64,000 nt of DNA from Ochotona curzoniae (GCF_017591425.1 NW_024465751.1:5828001-5892000), one strand, 5' to 3'. Counted from the first letter of the stretch, positions 1-12,215 are shown. Notes: generated by a model not told the origin, from the sequence alone. Translations and numbers: made by a program.

Positions 1-67
1 CCAGGCTTCTGCTCTGCTAGGCTGTCTTGTTCAAAGAGCTTTATATCTCTTAAGTCACAAAAACTTT

Positions 68-188
68 CTAAGAACCCTTACAGTGAACTCTATTATTATT
101 TTCATTTTATATTGGAAGAAACTGAAGCTGGAGGAGATGCTTGCTGGGTTTCAATGGGAATGTGGGCAAGCTGAGCTCTGACTCCAGG
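68..188 (-). repeat. MIR SINE relic, antisense
   Basis: The + strand carries the antisense MIR core order: a TATTATTATTTTCATTTTATA block, then GAAGAAACTGAAGCTGGAG, then a degraded region ending CTCTGACTCCAGG. This corresponds to the MIR stretch that normally reads as 'cattttacagatgaggaaactgaggc'. The copy is old and lacks clear ends. It has no coding role. Confidence 0.55.
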
Positions 189-1910
189 TAACTATGATGA
201 TAGTTCACAGGCAGAGAGGAGGCAACACTCAGGCCCAAGCGGCAGCAGACATGAAGCCCACCCCACATGTGCAATGCTGGCATCTCAGGGCATCTAGTCA
301 GCTACATATGAAGCCAGATGCATACGTGCCTGTCCTATGCACTCCCAAAGGCGCTGGCCCAGCCCGGTACTGCACACAGCTCCACCCTTCCACGCAGGTG
401 CACCCATGGACACACCTCTCCTTCTCAATAATGTAGACTCACTCAGCAAACTGGTGACAGCTGTGCCACTGGGCAGTGGCAGCAGGGGTCTGGAAATGGG
501 GAGGATGGAGGGTTTCGTTGCAAACCTTTGCTCCCTTGGATGTTGTGTATTGTCGTGATCTGGATAGTCTGTAGGAACCTGTAGCGTCCCTGTATATACA
601 ACAATCCTAGGGGGTGGATAGAAATCCCATCATCCTCCTTCTAGAGCTGAGCAAACCAAGGCACAGGACGCTGAGGAGTGCCCGAGATGTGTGCAGCAGC
701 CTGGAATCCTCGCCTATGCCTGCCCTGGAAAGCGACCTTCACCGCCACGTGAACAGACCTAAGATCAGAGCCCAGGGTCCCGAGCCACACTCCCCTACCA
801 GAGGCCTGTGGGGGCCGCATAGCAGCACCGCCTCATGCCAGACCGAGATAATGCCTGCAAAACTGCTCTGTCAACTTCAGCTGCCCTGCGAGGCAGAGGA
901 TGCGGTGGGGGTGGGGGAGGAAGGTGGCTCTGGAAACTCACCCTCAGCAGGAGGTTTCCCTGGGCCAACCAGAGCATCTCACCTCCTGGCCTTCCACCTC
1001 AAACTTTCCCTTTCGTCCCTATGCGTATGTGCAACTTTCCCTCACACACATCCTCCCACTGCAGGGGATGCGAAGCTGTGAAGTCACCAGTCAAGGTGTG
1101 TAGTTCTCATTTCTCCAACCCCAAAAACCTCCCTTCCTGCCAGCACGCCTGGGTCTTGTCACCTAGAACATCAAAGCCATCGTTTTCGGTAAAAGCCTTT
1201 CTGCTCATTTGGGTGACTTGTGCAGATAAACACAGCCTGCTGCATGCCCTTCCTGCTGTCCCCATTGGCAGATGAGCCTGCGGCCGGAGAGTGTACAAAT
1301 GGCACTGGCATCTGTGCCACAGAGAACTGCGTGGTCTGCACCCTTCTCCACATCATGCTGGTGGCCTTGGCCCGTGCTGGCCCCAACCCAGGGGTCTGAT
1401 GGGAAGTGGCTGGGTCGCATCCTCACTGTTCATTCTACCTCCTCAACTGTATGCGATCTCATTTGCATACAGGGAAGGAAAGCTCAGGGGGTGCATTTCT
1501 GCTGGGCTGTAATTTTTGGTGACTCACAGAGAAGAAAATACATATTTCCACTCAGCTCAAAAGAGAGATCCCTCCATTCTCCAGTTACTCAAAAGATGTT
1601 AAGTCACTGAGCCAATGGGACTCCCGGGGAAGTTCCAAGCTACAGGGAGGTTCAATTGTCAGTGAGTTTCAGTGAAGCAGGGACTTTCCTGGGCTAGACA
1701 GGTGCACCAGCAGGTGGGCTACACTGGACATTTCCCTTCCTGGGGGAACATCCCAGACCCATTCAACTTTCCACCTCAATGAACAGTCTTCTAGAGGGCC
1801 CAGGAAATACCAAGTTCAACATCAGTCCAGAAACTATAGCCCAGGAAGTCACACCCCCAAAACAAACACCCCCTTTTCCAGGAAACCAATGGTGAACCAC
1901 CACTCACTTC
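189..1910. other. Unique sequence, no gene recognised; weak MIR at 594-720
   Basis: No reading frame here resembles a known protein. Bases 594-720 keep a faint antisense MIR order (AATCCTAGGGGGTGGATAG, then CATCCTCC, then CAAACCAAGGCACAGGACG) and are probably an old MIR. A G-rich run at about 902-927 (GGTGGGGGTGGGGGAGG) could form a quadruplex. An octamer-like ATTTGCAT lies near 1460 without other promoter signals. The rest is unassigned. Confidence 0.5.
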
Positions 1911-1919
1911 TAAGCCCCT

Positions 1920-2040
1920 AGACTGTAATTTCTGAAGAAGCAACCAGTAAGCAAGGTTCCTGATGTGGAATAGGAGCTCAGTGAATCATTACCAGAATAG
2001 TAAATGCTTGTTAAATGAATCAATTACACTGCTTCTATAA
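1920..2040 (+). repeat. MIR/L2-type 3' tail, sense
   Basis: The segment ends in AGTAAATGCTTGTTAAATGAATC, very like the 'caataaatgtttgttgaatgaatg' tail shared by L2 and some MIR elements. Upstream sequence is too decayed to choose between the families. Confidence 0.35.
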
Positions 2041-2044
2041 AGCT

Positions 2045-2165
2045 TGGGTCATTTCATTCTCCCAAATACTTGCTGCCTGTTACATACTAGATACTGAGGA
2101 TGAGATGGGAACACAGCAATGCTCCCACCATCCAGAGCAGTTGCTGAGGATGCAGATGGACAACC
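2045..2165 (-). repeat. L2-type relic, antisense
   Basis: The order TACTTGCTGCCTGTTACATACTAGATACTGAGGATGAGATGGGAACACAGCAATG follows the antisense L2 3' end ('gagcacctactatgtgccaggcactgtgctaggtgctggggatacag'). It abuts the sense tail just upstream, so two old elements lie tail to tail. Confidence 0.45.
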
Positions 2166-5100
2166 TTCAGTTCTCAGGCCTCTTTGGGGGACTGCACTGT
2201 GGGAGCAAGACTTGTTTGAGGCTGAGTGTCCTTGTAGGGGAGCTAGCATATAATAACTGCCCACACCAATTCCAGTCAATGCTAAAGGACTGTATCAACT
2301 TTAAGGCTCCTGTATTCTTGATTGTTGAGACATCAGCCCAGCTTGACTTCCCCTAAGTACACCTTTTCCTTAGTTTCACAGCTATTCATGCTAAAGGCAC
2401 CCCATGGTAAATGTCATCCTCCATAATCCACAACCAACACCTGCTTCACAGGGAACCTACATACATCAAGAAGGGACTCACGCCTGGTACTCAGGTCCTG
2501 TGCCACCAAGAAGGAGTTTCTAGGGCCAGGAGGGCAAATATTCCTAGGAAAGAACAGCTTCCTTGGAGAACAGCATTAATTAGGGTGTGATCCAGGAGCA
2601 AGAGCTGTGAACTGTGCGCAAATGTTCGTAGCCGCTCTCAGACAGGGATGAGACCCAGATCATTACAGCAAAGAATAGCTTTCTTCATCCTTGTTTCTCG
2701 CAGCATGCAACACATACCGGTCCAAGAAAGGAACTTGAGGAAACTGTTGGGCAATCAGATAGTGAGTGGATGGACAAAGGAATGGAGTGTACAGGAAAGT
2801 CACACCTGAAGCTGCTAGACGTTAATGAGAGGAAACAATGATTTGTATAGGCTAAGTTGTGCAACTCATGTAAAGTAACATTCATAATAAAGTTGACAAC
2901 AGAGATGCTCATGGAGAACTTCGTAATGGAGGCAACCTGGGAATCCACAGCTCGCAAGAAGTAGAGAATAGAGGACAACACAGGATGCAGGACCATTAGC
3001 AAACCAAGTCCTGACTCTGCCCATCATATCTTGGGTAAAGGACAATACAGCTGTCATAATCGTGACAGCCCAGGGACACAAGTTGGGGAGCTGACTGCAC
3101 CACAACATACACCACTGGAAACACGGACTATCACGTGTCCAGGCCTAGTGCAAGTGGACAGTTGAGGGAAGGTGTCAAGCACACAGGTGTAGTTTGTACA
3201 CCTACTAAATAAGCTATTGGAACCATGGAATTGGGTGAGTCTCATAACTGAAGATTTCTCAAGTTAATTCCTTCCATCGCCTCAGGTGCTTTGCTCCTGA
3301 AGCACAGGAGTCCTGCGCCTCTCTTCTATGAAGGAAGTCTTCAAGGCAGAACAGTGCTGGAGAAACCCAACACCAGCCCCAGTTGCCAACCAGGAAGCAT
3401 GCAGATCCTGGAGCAACAGATAGCAGTACTGAAGCCTGAGGCCTGTGCCCAGGACAAAAGATAAAGTTCACAATGAGGAAACAAGTGATGTCAAAGAGAC
3501 TAATTAAGTAATACAGCAAATTCTAGAAAACATGGAAGCCTTTGACCTATTACTACACCTCCTTGAGCTAGGAAGTCGAAAGATTCGAGCCTGGGGCATT
3601 AGTGGTAGCAGGAAGGATGACAACTCAAATAGCCAAAGTCCAAGGCAGGCTGTGATGCTGAGCACTGGACTACTGGTCACACAGGGCAGAGAGTCAAGGC
3701 AAGCTCGGAGTCTGTGGGCTTTGCTGCAGAGCAACCTGGGCTGGGCTGGAGGCTACACCACTTCCTGCAGGCGTGAACTCTGCTGCACAGAGCAGAGTGC
3801 ACCTCCCTGGGTCTGCGGCGTTGTCTGTGATGTGGGGCTAGGATAGAGACCTGTCGGAGTATCTGAAGAGGTGAACACAAGTTGTGCAAAATGCCTAACA
3901 CACACTGCCTTAAGAAGCACTTGCTATGTTGCTGAAATCAGGGGTCACCAGCCTACCTAACACCCTCTGGCTCCACACATGGGTTCCCATCCAGCTCGAG
4001 AGACTCTCCAGTCACTCTGACTCAGTGGGGAAAAGGCAGGTGTGGCAGGAGAACTGCAAAGCCTCTCTTCACTGACCAATCACATGCCCAAGACCTGCAC
4101 AGGAGACCTGACAGCTTAAGTACCAAGGCTTCTAGCTAGAACCCTCTCATCTTACCAAAGAAACAGAAGCTGCAAGAAAGCAAGGGTCTCACCCAAACTG
4201 CAGAGCAAGGCAGAGCAGGGTAGGGCAGGGGGAGGGAGGGTGGACTGGAAGCTGAGCCTAGACTGCAGTGTTGTACAGATACGCCACAAGCCAATAGGCC
4301 CAAGAGCTCAGCATCTGAGAATGTCCACATATCCTCTCCCTGATGCTACAGAAGAACAAATGGAATTTCAAGCAATGGGTCCAAGTGGAGGGACCCAGCA
4401 ACTTCCGTCTCCTTGCCTAACAAGAGAATACTGCTGCCACACCCCATCCCGGAGCTGCACCGTGCTAAGCCAAGCTTAGACAAGAAGCCTAGATGCCGTG
4501 CAAGGTTGCTATTCCAGGGCTTTTCGGAATAGGAAGTAGGATCTCAGGTTAACAAGTGCCAGGATTGAGAGAGCTAAGAAGCTAAGGGAAAAACAGTTGT
4601 CCAAGACATCCCAGCTCCTAGGAGATCTACAGGTGTGGTTGGAAGTCAGGTGTGGGTCTCCAACTGACATAAAGGTAGACCCTATCAGTCAGGGGACATC
4701 CTCCCTGGTGGGAAGGAAGATATGGCTCCTCAGTGTACTTGTGAATGCTCTAGAGTGACCCCTTGTCAGCTATCAATGCAGCATCAGCCCAGGCTAAGGA
4801 AGGAAGCCCAAGCACGAAAGGGAAGCGTGGCCCTGCAGAAACGCCTCATTAGGGCTCTCATTGCCATCCCCCTCCCTCCAAGCCCCACAGGCAGCTCCAC
4901 CGTTCTCAAGCAGGCTACCATGTGGCTCAGCGAGCCAGCCCAAGGCTGGACTGCAGGCCGGTTATACAGAGTGTCATGTCGTCATGTCAAGACTTACTCA
5001 ACAGAGACTACTCCCAAAACCCTCTTGCTTTCCCCAGCTTCCTGCAATCACAAATTGCTTCTTGTTGCAGTTGTTGCTGTTAAAGGAAAATAAGTCTGCA

Positions 5101-5304
5101 AGAGGATGACTTTATTTAACACGGAAGACATGTACCTACCCAACAGTGGAGAAGTGCAGGCAGCAGCAGTGCCACCATCAGAAACGCTGAGAGACAAGCC
5201 TTGCTCCAAGCAGAACTAGGCTGCACGTCTCTGAGCGTTCTTCCAACCATGAGACTCTGCAAGACTACACTAACAGCCCATTTTCCATCCTAAAACATAC
5301 TCCT
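2166..5304. other. Unique sequence, no gene recognised
   Basis: No recognisable exon, RNA gene or full repeat was seen. Bases 4525-4670 keep a weak antisense MIR order (CAGTTGTCCAAGACATCCCAGCTCC, later GGTGTGGTTGGAAGTCAGG). A G-rich run at 4218-4240 has five G-tracts separated by one or two bases and fits a G-quadruplex pattern. Short frames in this interval are what chance would give. Confidence 0.5.
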
Positions 5305-5648
5305 GGGCCCAGCATGGTAGCCTAGCGGCTAAAGTCCCCACCTTGAAAGTGCCAGGATCCCACCTGGTCACCAGTTCTAATCCCGGCAGCTCCACTTCCC
5401 TTCCAGCTCCCTGCTTGTGGCCTGGGAAAGCAGCCAAAGACAGCCCGAAGCCTTGGGACCCTGCACCCGTGTAGGAGACCTAGAGGAAGTTCCTGGCTCC
5501 TGGCTTCAGTTCAGCGCAGCACCGTCCATTGTGGTCACTTGGGGAGTGAATCATCAGATGGAACATCTTCTCTGTCTCTTCTCCTCTCTGTATATCTGCC
5601 TTTCCAATAAAAATAAATAAATCTTTTTTTTTTTTTTAAAAAAAAAGG
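5305..5648 (+). mobile_element. Lagomorph CSINE, full length, sense
   Basis: The head is GGGCCCAGCATGGTAGCC. It is followed by the Pol III B-box-like GGTCACCAGTTCTAATCCC region, the body CAGCTCCCTGCTTGTGGCCTGGG, the pyrimidine-rich 3' third, and AATAAAAATAAATAAATCTTT with a mixed T/A tail. The tRNA-derived non-autonomous family relies on L1 proteins for retrotransposition. It is preceded by ATACTCCTG and followed by GTACTCCTG, which look like a diverged target-site duplication. Some point changes suggest an age between the youngest and oldest copies here. Confidence 0.93.
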
Positions 5649-5655
5649 TACTCCT

Positions 5656-5992
5656 GGGCCCGGCGTGGTGGGGAAGTGGTTAAGGTCCTTGCCTTGCACG
5701 CCCTGGGATCCCATATGGGCGCCGGTTCTAATCCCAGCAGCCCCACTTCCCATCCAGATCCCTGCTTGTGGCCCAGGAAAGCAGTTAAGGATGGCCCAAA
5801 GCTTTAGGACCCTGCACCCATGTGGGAAACCCGGAAGAAGTTCCTGGCTCCTGGCTTTGGATCGGCATAGCATCGGCCGTTGCGCTCACTTGGGGAGTGA
5901 ATCATCGGACGGAAGATCTTCCTCTCTGTCTCTCTTCTTTGTATATCCGCCTTTCCAATAAAAATAAGATAAATCTTTAAAAAAAAAAAAAG
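5656..5992 (+). mobile_element. Young lagomorph CSINE, full length, sense, tandem to the previous copy
   Basis: The copy runs from a GGGCCCGGCGTGGTGG head through TAAGGTCCTTGCCTTGCACG, a perfect GGTTCTAATCCC B-box-like motif, CCCACTTCCCATCCAG, GGATCGGCATAGCATCGGCC and AATAAAAATAAGATAAATC to a poly(A) of about 12 bases. The 13-bp word AAAGGTACTCCTG lies directly on both sides, which marks it as a separate and younger insertion into the 3' target duplication of the preceding SINE. Confidence 0.95.
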
Positions 5993-6689
5993 AAAGGTAC
6001 TCCTGAATCAAACACAGACATTTCTACAAACACAAACACTGCATTCCCCATGGGGTCACAGCTCTTTGCAGTCCACACTGGCTCTCTCACAGGTGAGCCT
6101 CAGCCTCCCGGGGTAGGGCTCCATGACCTCTGCGAGACAAACACACTCAAGGCTGCAGAAGCCTTCCAAGCCCACAGGATGTGGTGAACAAGGCAACAAG
6201 AAAAATCAGAGAAAGCTTCTAGAAACACAAGCAATACCACAGAGAAGCAGACTTCCCAGGAACAGGTAGGGACTCTATTTTCTGATCTCTACGTCCAAAA
6301 ACAGTTGATAGTTGCAGGAGTGTGTCTCAAAACTTTCTGAAGAAAACACACACCATGCTCAAAAGGGACATGGCAAGAGCGACAAGTGATAAGGCTGAAG
6401 GCATAATGTCCCCAGTGACCATCCACGGCGGGCAGCCATGCTGGGACTTCCCCAGGCTGTGAGGAGCGGGATGCTTCGGCTCCAGCCTTCAAACTCAGGG
6501 AGCAACGCAGCCACACTCGTTACATGAGGCTTGCTCACATGAAGGCAAGGCAGTGCCACAACCGGCTGAAAGAATTCTTACCTCGATAGTAACCAGGAAT
6601 GAATGCAGTCCAAGTTAACATTCCCAGAAGACCTGGTAAACAAGCAGGTGGAACAAAACACGCTGGCCTCAGTCAGGACAAAAATACAT
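5993..6689. other. Unique sequence, nothing recognised
   Basis: No repeat or exon is recognised between the tandem CSINE pair and the L1 relic downstream. Confidence 0.5.
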
Positions 6690-7215
6690 ATAAATCTAAT
6701 GAAAGCATTGAAAATACAATTGGATTATAATATTGTTAAACTAATCAGCCTGATGTTGATAAGGTTATGATGAAACTGGTACATCCACATGTTGATGACG
6801 GCAGCGTAAACAACCTTGGTTCAAAGTCATTTGGCAATACATCAAGTCACAGAACTGTGGCCTCTGACTCAGCGATCCTTCTGCCAAGTGTCTGTACAAA
6901 GGATTTTTTAAGAAAGTTAAACTTATATGTACAAAGATGTCCATAGCACTCTCAGGTATAACAGCAGACTCTAAGAGACGTTCAACAACAGGGAACTAGC
7001 TTCACACGCTGATTTATCAAAAAGATGAAGCACAACGTGCTATCTAAACTGTATAATGTGCAAAGTACTTTAATAAAATGAGAAAATATTTACGACACAA
7101 TGTTGGGGGAAAAAACTGCAAATTGTGCCCTATATCTATGCTCACATGAAACCAGCTGTTGGATGTACAAAGAGAGCATGTCAGATACCTGAAAACAATC
7201 TGATTAGTCAAGGAA
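6690..7215 (+). mobile_element. Old L1 (L1M-type) 3' fragment, sense
   Basis: The order of short matches follows the 3' end of ancient mammalian L1: GATGAAACTGGTACATCCACATG, TTTGGCAATACATCAAGT, CTGACTCAGCGATCC, TGTACAAAGATGTCCATAGCACTC, a block resembling 'caacaggggactgg', then ATGAGAAAATATTTACGAC and a decayed tail. ORF2 is not open, so this is a dead fragment. Exact subfamily and ends cannot be set by eye. Confidence 0.6.
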
Positions 7216-9214
7216 GCGGGTAACAGATTCAGATTTCTCATCCACTCCATTTCTTGGACTTTTAATGCTGTTTGTGTAGTAAATGAAAGTGATGCCAACA
7301 ACAATGCTATGTTACTGGCAAAGTTTCAGTAATGTACAAAAGAGAAATGACACAGAATCCTGAAGCACTAGAAGTAGAATTTGGTTGTGAGGTGCAGCCA
7401 AGATCACGGTGGATCCTAAGAAACATGATGCCTAACCAGAGAATGAAGAAGCAGGTGCTAATGGGATTATTAGTGAGTGACATCCATGTCCCTGCAGTGC
7501 ATCCAACCATATCTGATGGCCTCAGCGCCATCCAATTCCCCCAGTTTCTTCCTCCCCTCTGCAGACACAGTATTCACACAGGCGCAGAAAAACCAGGATT
7601 GGCGCATACTTAAATGTCCTCCTCAGATTCAAAACCTTTGGTAAAGGCCTAGAAATTATGGAAATGACAGGTTTCCTATAGTAAATCTTTCACCCAAAGA
7701 ACAGCCTGGCCCAGCTTCACACATTGCATTGAAAACTGTGGGAGCTTGAGTTTTCTAGAGCTAAAGCTCAGGGGGGATTTCAGTGTGGGCAGCACTGCTA
7801 ACATCTGTACCCTGTGACAATCCAGGCGGATGTGGTCACATCACAGGGCAAAGTTTGGAGATCCAGGGTATCCAAGTCTGAACCCCATTCCCATTCTGCC
7901 AACCCTGTGTCTCTTGCCATGTTCCTTCAACCTACAGCCTCAGTTTGCATACCTAATGGGGTGGGTGAGAGGGACAGATATTTTAGAGCCTTCCTCCCTC
8001 AGTGAAGTGAGGTTTAAGCATGGTACCCAGCAGTGTGACTGCTGCCTGACTGGGAGCTCGCTCTGTGAATCTCACTTCCACGATCTCCTTCTCTGCTCTG
8101 TCCTCAAGCCTGTGTGGTGCACGTGGGCCTTCCTGGCCAGGTAATGATAAAATGCAACTTATCAGAGTCACCTGGGGTGTTCAAAAAGGCACAAAGACCC
8201 CGCCCTCATATTTCCCCTGCACCAGTGTATGTGGTTCTCAGGGGTGGTGCCTTGGCACAGTGACTTTATAAAGCCTGTTCCACTGTGCTGCTGGGCTGGG
8301 GCAACATCATCCAGGCAAGGGGAACTGCCCTGATCCCAAGAGAGAGGATGGCACAAGCCCTCTTCCATCTATGTAGGCCACAGTTCAACAGCTCCTTTCA
8401 CAACAACAGAGTGCAAGTGACTGGCAGATAGAGAGGGACTCGCTGACACCTGCTCTGCTGTTTAGGCCAGTGACTTCTAGCAAACCAGCAGAGCAGTCCA
8501 GCTGGAGACACCAACCCACCTAGGCACGGGAGGGAAGCACAGGGCCCATGCAGGCAGTGATGCTGTGGGGGCCACAACTGATCACAGATCCCTGAAATGA
8601 AAACTTGCCTCTGTGTGCTTTTTCTATTTCTTACTGTTCCCTGAAGCCGGGGTGCAGCAGTACCTCCAGAGGGATCTGCAGGGCTCCCCTGAAGTAGGTG
8701 TCAACAGTTTAGGCTTGTGTAAGGGTGGTCCAGACAGATGAGCAGGCCGGGGGAACTATCTTTAACAGTTACACCTTCCTGGAAGTGCCACTTTATAGTC
8801 CATTCAGAGGTCAGCACATAATCACTCTGGATTCCTAAAACTCCTCAGCTAATACCACCCAGGCCTTGATTTTTAACAGCCCATTTCTGTCCCAGTGGTG
8901 AAATCGAAGAGTGTTGCAAGCACACAGTTCAGAGTTAACTTATATAAGTCTCAACATAGCTGCTTGGGATTGGTGTTAAGTGTATTCCCAAGGCGGAGAT
9001 TCAGCAATCTTGTCCAAGGGCATTCAGCAGGCAGGATGGCATGGTCTGGCACAGGGGTCAGAGGCCAGGCTCTGACGTGCTTCTCTGCAATCACTGACCC
9101 TTAGGTCAAAAAGCATTATTGGGTTCCTGCTTGATGCCTACCCTGGGCAGGGCTGGAAGTATCCATGTGAACAGATACATTTCAAGATCTCAGCTCTCCT
9201 GGGAGTTCAACTAA
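7216..9214. other. Mostly unique sequence with a MER5-like and a MIR-like relic
   Basis: Near 8140-8250 the order AAAATGCAACTTATCAGAGTCACC, GGGTGTTCAAAAAGGC, GACCCCGCCC and GTGGTTCTCAGG follows the MER5A/MER20 class of hAT-Charlie miniature elements. Near 8985-9090, CTTGTCCAAGGGCATTCAGCAGG resembles antisense MIR, and the L2-like TTATTGGGTTCCTGCTTGATGCC follows near 9117. No exon is recognised. Confidence 0.42.
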
Positions 9215-9505
9215 GGGTCCAGCATGGGGTAGTAGTGGGTAAAATCATTGCCTGTGACATTGACAACTCATATGGGAGCAAGGTTCAAGTCCCAGCTGCT
9301 CCATCAGATCCAGCTCCATGCTAACAACCGTGGAAAAGCAGCAGAGCATGGCTCAAGGGCTCAAACTTCTGTATCCACACAGGAGACTGAGATAATGCTT
9401 CTGTTTCCTAGCTCAGCCCTCATCACTGTGGCCACTTGCAAAGGGAACTGTCTTTCTCTCTGTAACTTTGCCTTCCAATTAAATAAATATTTTAAAAAGA
9501 AACAA
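9215..9505 (+). mobile_element. Old CSINE, sense
   Basis: The head is a degraded GGTCCAGCATGGGGTAGTAG. TTCAAGTCCCAGCTGCTCC stands where the B box lies, then ATCCAGCTCCATGCTAAC and AAAAGCAGCAGAGCATGGC, and the end is GCCTTCCAATTAAATAAATATTTT. Many substitutions and internal losses place it in the older lagomorph-wide layer. Confidence 0.85.
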
Positions 9506-9756
9506 AGGCAACAATAAAAATCAGCCATACCCACTCCTGCACTGGATGCCCTTCTCAGCAGTGTGGACCTGAAAGCTGGGCACAGCAGGGACCGATTCTA
9601 GGTGCAGTAGTCATGGCGAACAAGGCTGGCAAGGGCCACCATGCCTGCAGTGCAGAAAGCTGCTATGAAGATTGAAGCGGAAATATTCCACCAAGTGTGC
9701 AGGACTCAGACAAAATAGCAAGTTGATCTAACTAGTAAAAACTCCAAGAGCAGCTT

Positions 9757-10082
9757 TTGTAAGATTTATTTTTATTAGAAAGTCAGATATACAGAGAGGA
9801 GGGGAGACAGAGAGGAAGGATCTTCAGTTTGATGATTCACTCCCCAAGCAGCAACAATGGCCAGAGCTGAGTCAATCTGAAGCCAGGAGCCCGAACCCTC
9901 TTCCGGGTCTCCCACACAGGTGCAGGGTCCCAAGGCATTGGGTCGTCCTCAACTGCTTCCCCAGGCCACAAGCAGGGAGCTGAATGGGAAGTGGGATGGC
10001 TGGGATTAGAACCAGCACCACATGGGATCCCAGTGCATTCAAGGTAAGAATTTCAGCTGCTAGGCCACCATGCTGTACCCCA
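9757..10082 (-). mobile_element. CSINE, full length, antisense
   Basis: Read on the minus strand it runs from a head at about 10082 (GGGTACAGCATGGTGGCC) to a tail at 9757 (AATAAAAATAAATCTT). AAGAGCAGCTTT upstream and AAGAGCAGTTTA downstream look like a target-site duplication of 11-12 bp with one change. The head shows substitutions, so the copy is of intermediate age. Confidence 0.93.
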
Positions 10083-11499
10083 AGAGCAGTTTAGTGTTGA
10101 ACCCAACAAACATCTCTTGAAGGGCTGAAAAGGAAATGCTTTAGTTGTCACAGCCCATGAGGTCTCATGACGCCTGGACTCCACAGCTCCAACGCCAGTA
10201 TAGCACTGTCCACACATAAATGCTCTGACAGACGTCAAGTAACAGGGGGCCTGCCCACACTGCCCCCTGCCCTGGACCAGGGTAGTACCCATGACTGAGA
10301 TTCAGCACATGTCTATGACAAGCTAAGTGGCAGCCTACTCCTTTCCTCTTTCACCCTTCCTACAGCACTCAAATTTCAAGGTGCCAGCCACTCGTCCTTT
10401 TATGAGGTTCCTAGTCTATTTTGGACTTTAGTGAGGTTTTGTTTGTTTGGGTTGGGTTTGTTTTTTTGTGGGAAAGGGGGGTGTTATTTCATTTGACAGT
10501 GACCCTACCCAGAGTGGAAATTCAAAAACCTCTACTCCAGTACTTCCTATGGGCCCTGCTTAGCTGTTGAAACAGGGCTGGAGGTTAGCCACTTGAGAGG
10601 GCAGCTCATGCAGGGGCCAGGGAACGGGCACTCAGGTACCAGGCCAGTGCTCTGCTTGAACCTTGAATTGACCCAGAGAAAGGGAAGACAGAGAAAGAGG
10701 CAGTTGGCCTGAATCCTGCCAACGCCATCAGGCTCCTTCCCGGATTCTGAGGGCTCCCAGCAGGCAGAAGATCAGCACCAAAAAGCATGGATGCCTGGAC
10801 ACCAGCCTGTATTCTTCTCTAGTGAGGCCTTTCCAATCCATTCATGTAACAGGTCCCTCAACAAACACTGCAGAGCAAGGCTCCCTGCATGCTTCCACTT
10901 GCATGTTGGGCAAACAACACCCCAAGTCAAGCAGGTCTTCTGATCTTAGCCCACCTACAGTGAACTCTGTGATTAGTCTTGCCTTCCCATCCTTACTGGG
11001 GCAGCAGGAAGCAGATGACAGCATCGGTCCACTCCTAAGTCATTCACTGGCACTGCTATAACTCCCCACTTCTGAGCTCTGGCCAAGGCACCGGGATAGG
11101 ACAGGAGAAGCCTGGGACACCAAGAAAGCTCAGGGGAGGCAATGTGGAAGGACAGTGACACGTCATGGGCCAGCACTGTACTGCTCACAGGAAGAAACAG
11201 GACACGTGCATGGCCAAATACCAACATGCTTCTGTGTCCTGCAGCCCAACCCAAAAACAACAGCTCATGGCTGGAGGACTCCAGAGCAGAGAGATCAAGG
11301 AGAATCCTGTAAGGGATCCTAAGTGGCTAGGGTGTGCTAGAGACAAGCAGATTACAGGTATGTCAGAGAAGCCCCTGGAGAGAAAGAAATTAAAGCATGC
11401 AGACACAGCCAGAGAGTGAGTTACATCTGATTGATGCAAGCTATGGGTTCAAGACTTGGGTTACTAGTTTCAGCATAGGTAGTTAACAAATCTTGAGAC
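10083..11499. other. Unique sequence, no gene recognised
   Basis: No exon or repeat family is recognised. A T/G-rich low-complexity patch lies at about 10437-10490 (GTTTTGTTTGTTTGGG). Frames on both strands show no conserved domain. Confidence 0.5.
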
Positions 11500-11828
11500 A
11501 CAGGCTGGCACATTGACTCAACTGATTAATGCTCTACCTCCAAGTGCAGCATCCCATACGGGCACCAGTTTGTGTCCCTGCTGTTCCACTTTCCATCCAG
11601 CTCCCTGCTTATAACCTGGGAAAGCAGTGAAGGATGGCCCAAATGCCTTGGGATACTGCATCCACATGGGAGACCAGGAAGAAGCTCCAGGCTTCAGGTT
11701 GACTCAGCTCTGGCTGTTGCAGCCACTTGTGGGGTGAAGCAGTGGATGGAAGACCTCTCTCTGTCTCTTTCTTCTCTGCAAATCTGTCTTTGTAATGAAA
11801 ATAAAAATAAATAAATCATTAGAAAAAA
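11500..11828 (+). mobile_element. CSINE, sense
   Basis: It starts at CAGGCTGGCACATTGACTC and carries GCATCCCATACGGGCACCAG, CAGCTCCCTGCTTATAACC and GGGAGACCAGGAAGAAGC. It ends ATGAAAATAAAAATAAATAAATC plus a short A-run. Flanking AAATCTTGAGA and AAATTTCTTGAGA suggest a diverged target-site duplication. Intermediate age. Confidence 0.9.
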
Positions 11829-11954
11829 GCAAATTTCTTGAGAAATGCCTACTGCAGTGTACAAATGACAGAATAGCCAATCCCATCGTCAGATACAAAC
11901 AGTACAGTTCAATTATAAACTGGCACCTTTAACAGCCCAGGCATCTATCCCAGA

Positions 11955-12215
11955 CTCCTGTCCTAGGATTGCCATACAAATCATAACAGACTGGCAGGTT
12001 CAGAACAAAAGGAATTTATGCCCTCATCTTTCTATTTTGAGGACCACAAGTTCAAAATCAAGGTGTCAGCCAGGCCACACTGTACTGAAAAGACCCAGAG
12101 GAGAGTCCTCCCCTGCCTCTTTCTGGTGGCTGCCCGCAATCCTCGGCATTTACCGGCATGCAGACCCATTGGCCTAAGCTCTGCCTCCATCTTCACGTGA
12201 CCTTCAGACTAAAGA
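11955..12215 (-). mobile_element. MLT1-type MaLR LTR (ERVL-MaLR), antisense
   Basis: The + strand follows antisense MLT1 closely: AGGATTGCCATACAAATCATAACAGACTGGCAGG, GGAATTTATGCCCTC, AAGTTCAAAATCAAGGTGTCAGCCAGGCC, CCCAGAGGAGAGTCCTCCCCTGCC, GGTGGCTGCCCGCAATCC, CTCTGCCTCCATCTTCACGTG. It is an ancient non-coding relic with no internal retroviral sequence next to it. The remaining 5' and 3' ends are lost. Confidence 0.75.

Noticed and set aside
7332..7613. Possible exon encoding MTQNPEALEVEFGCEVQP
   Set aside because: Reads like a protein over a short span but has no splice signals or family match and adjoins decayed L1 sequence.
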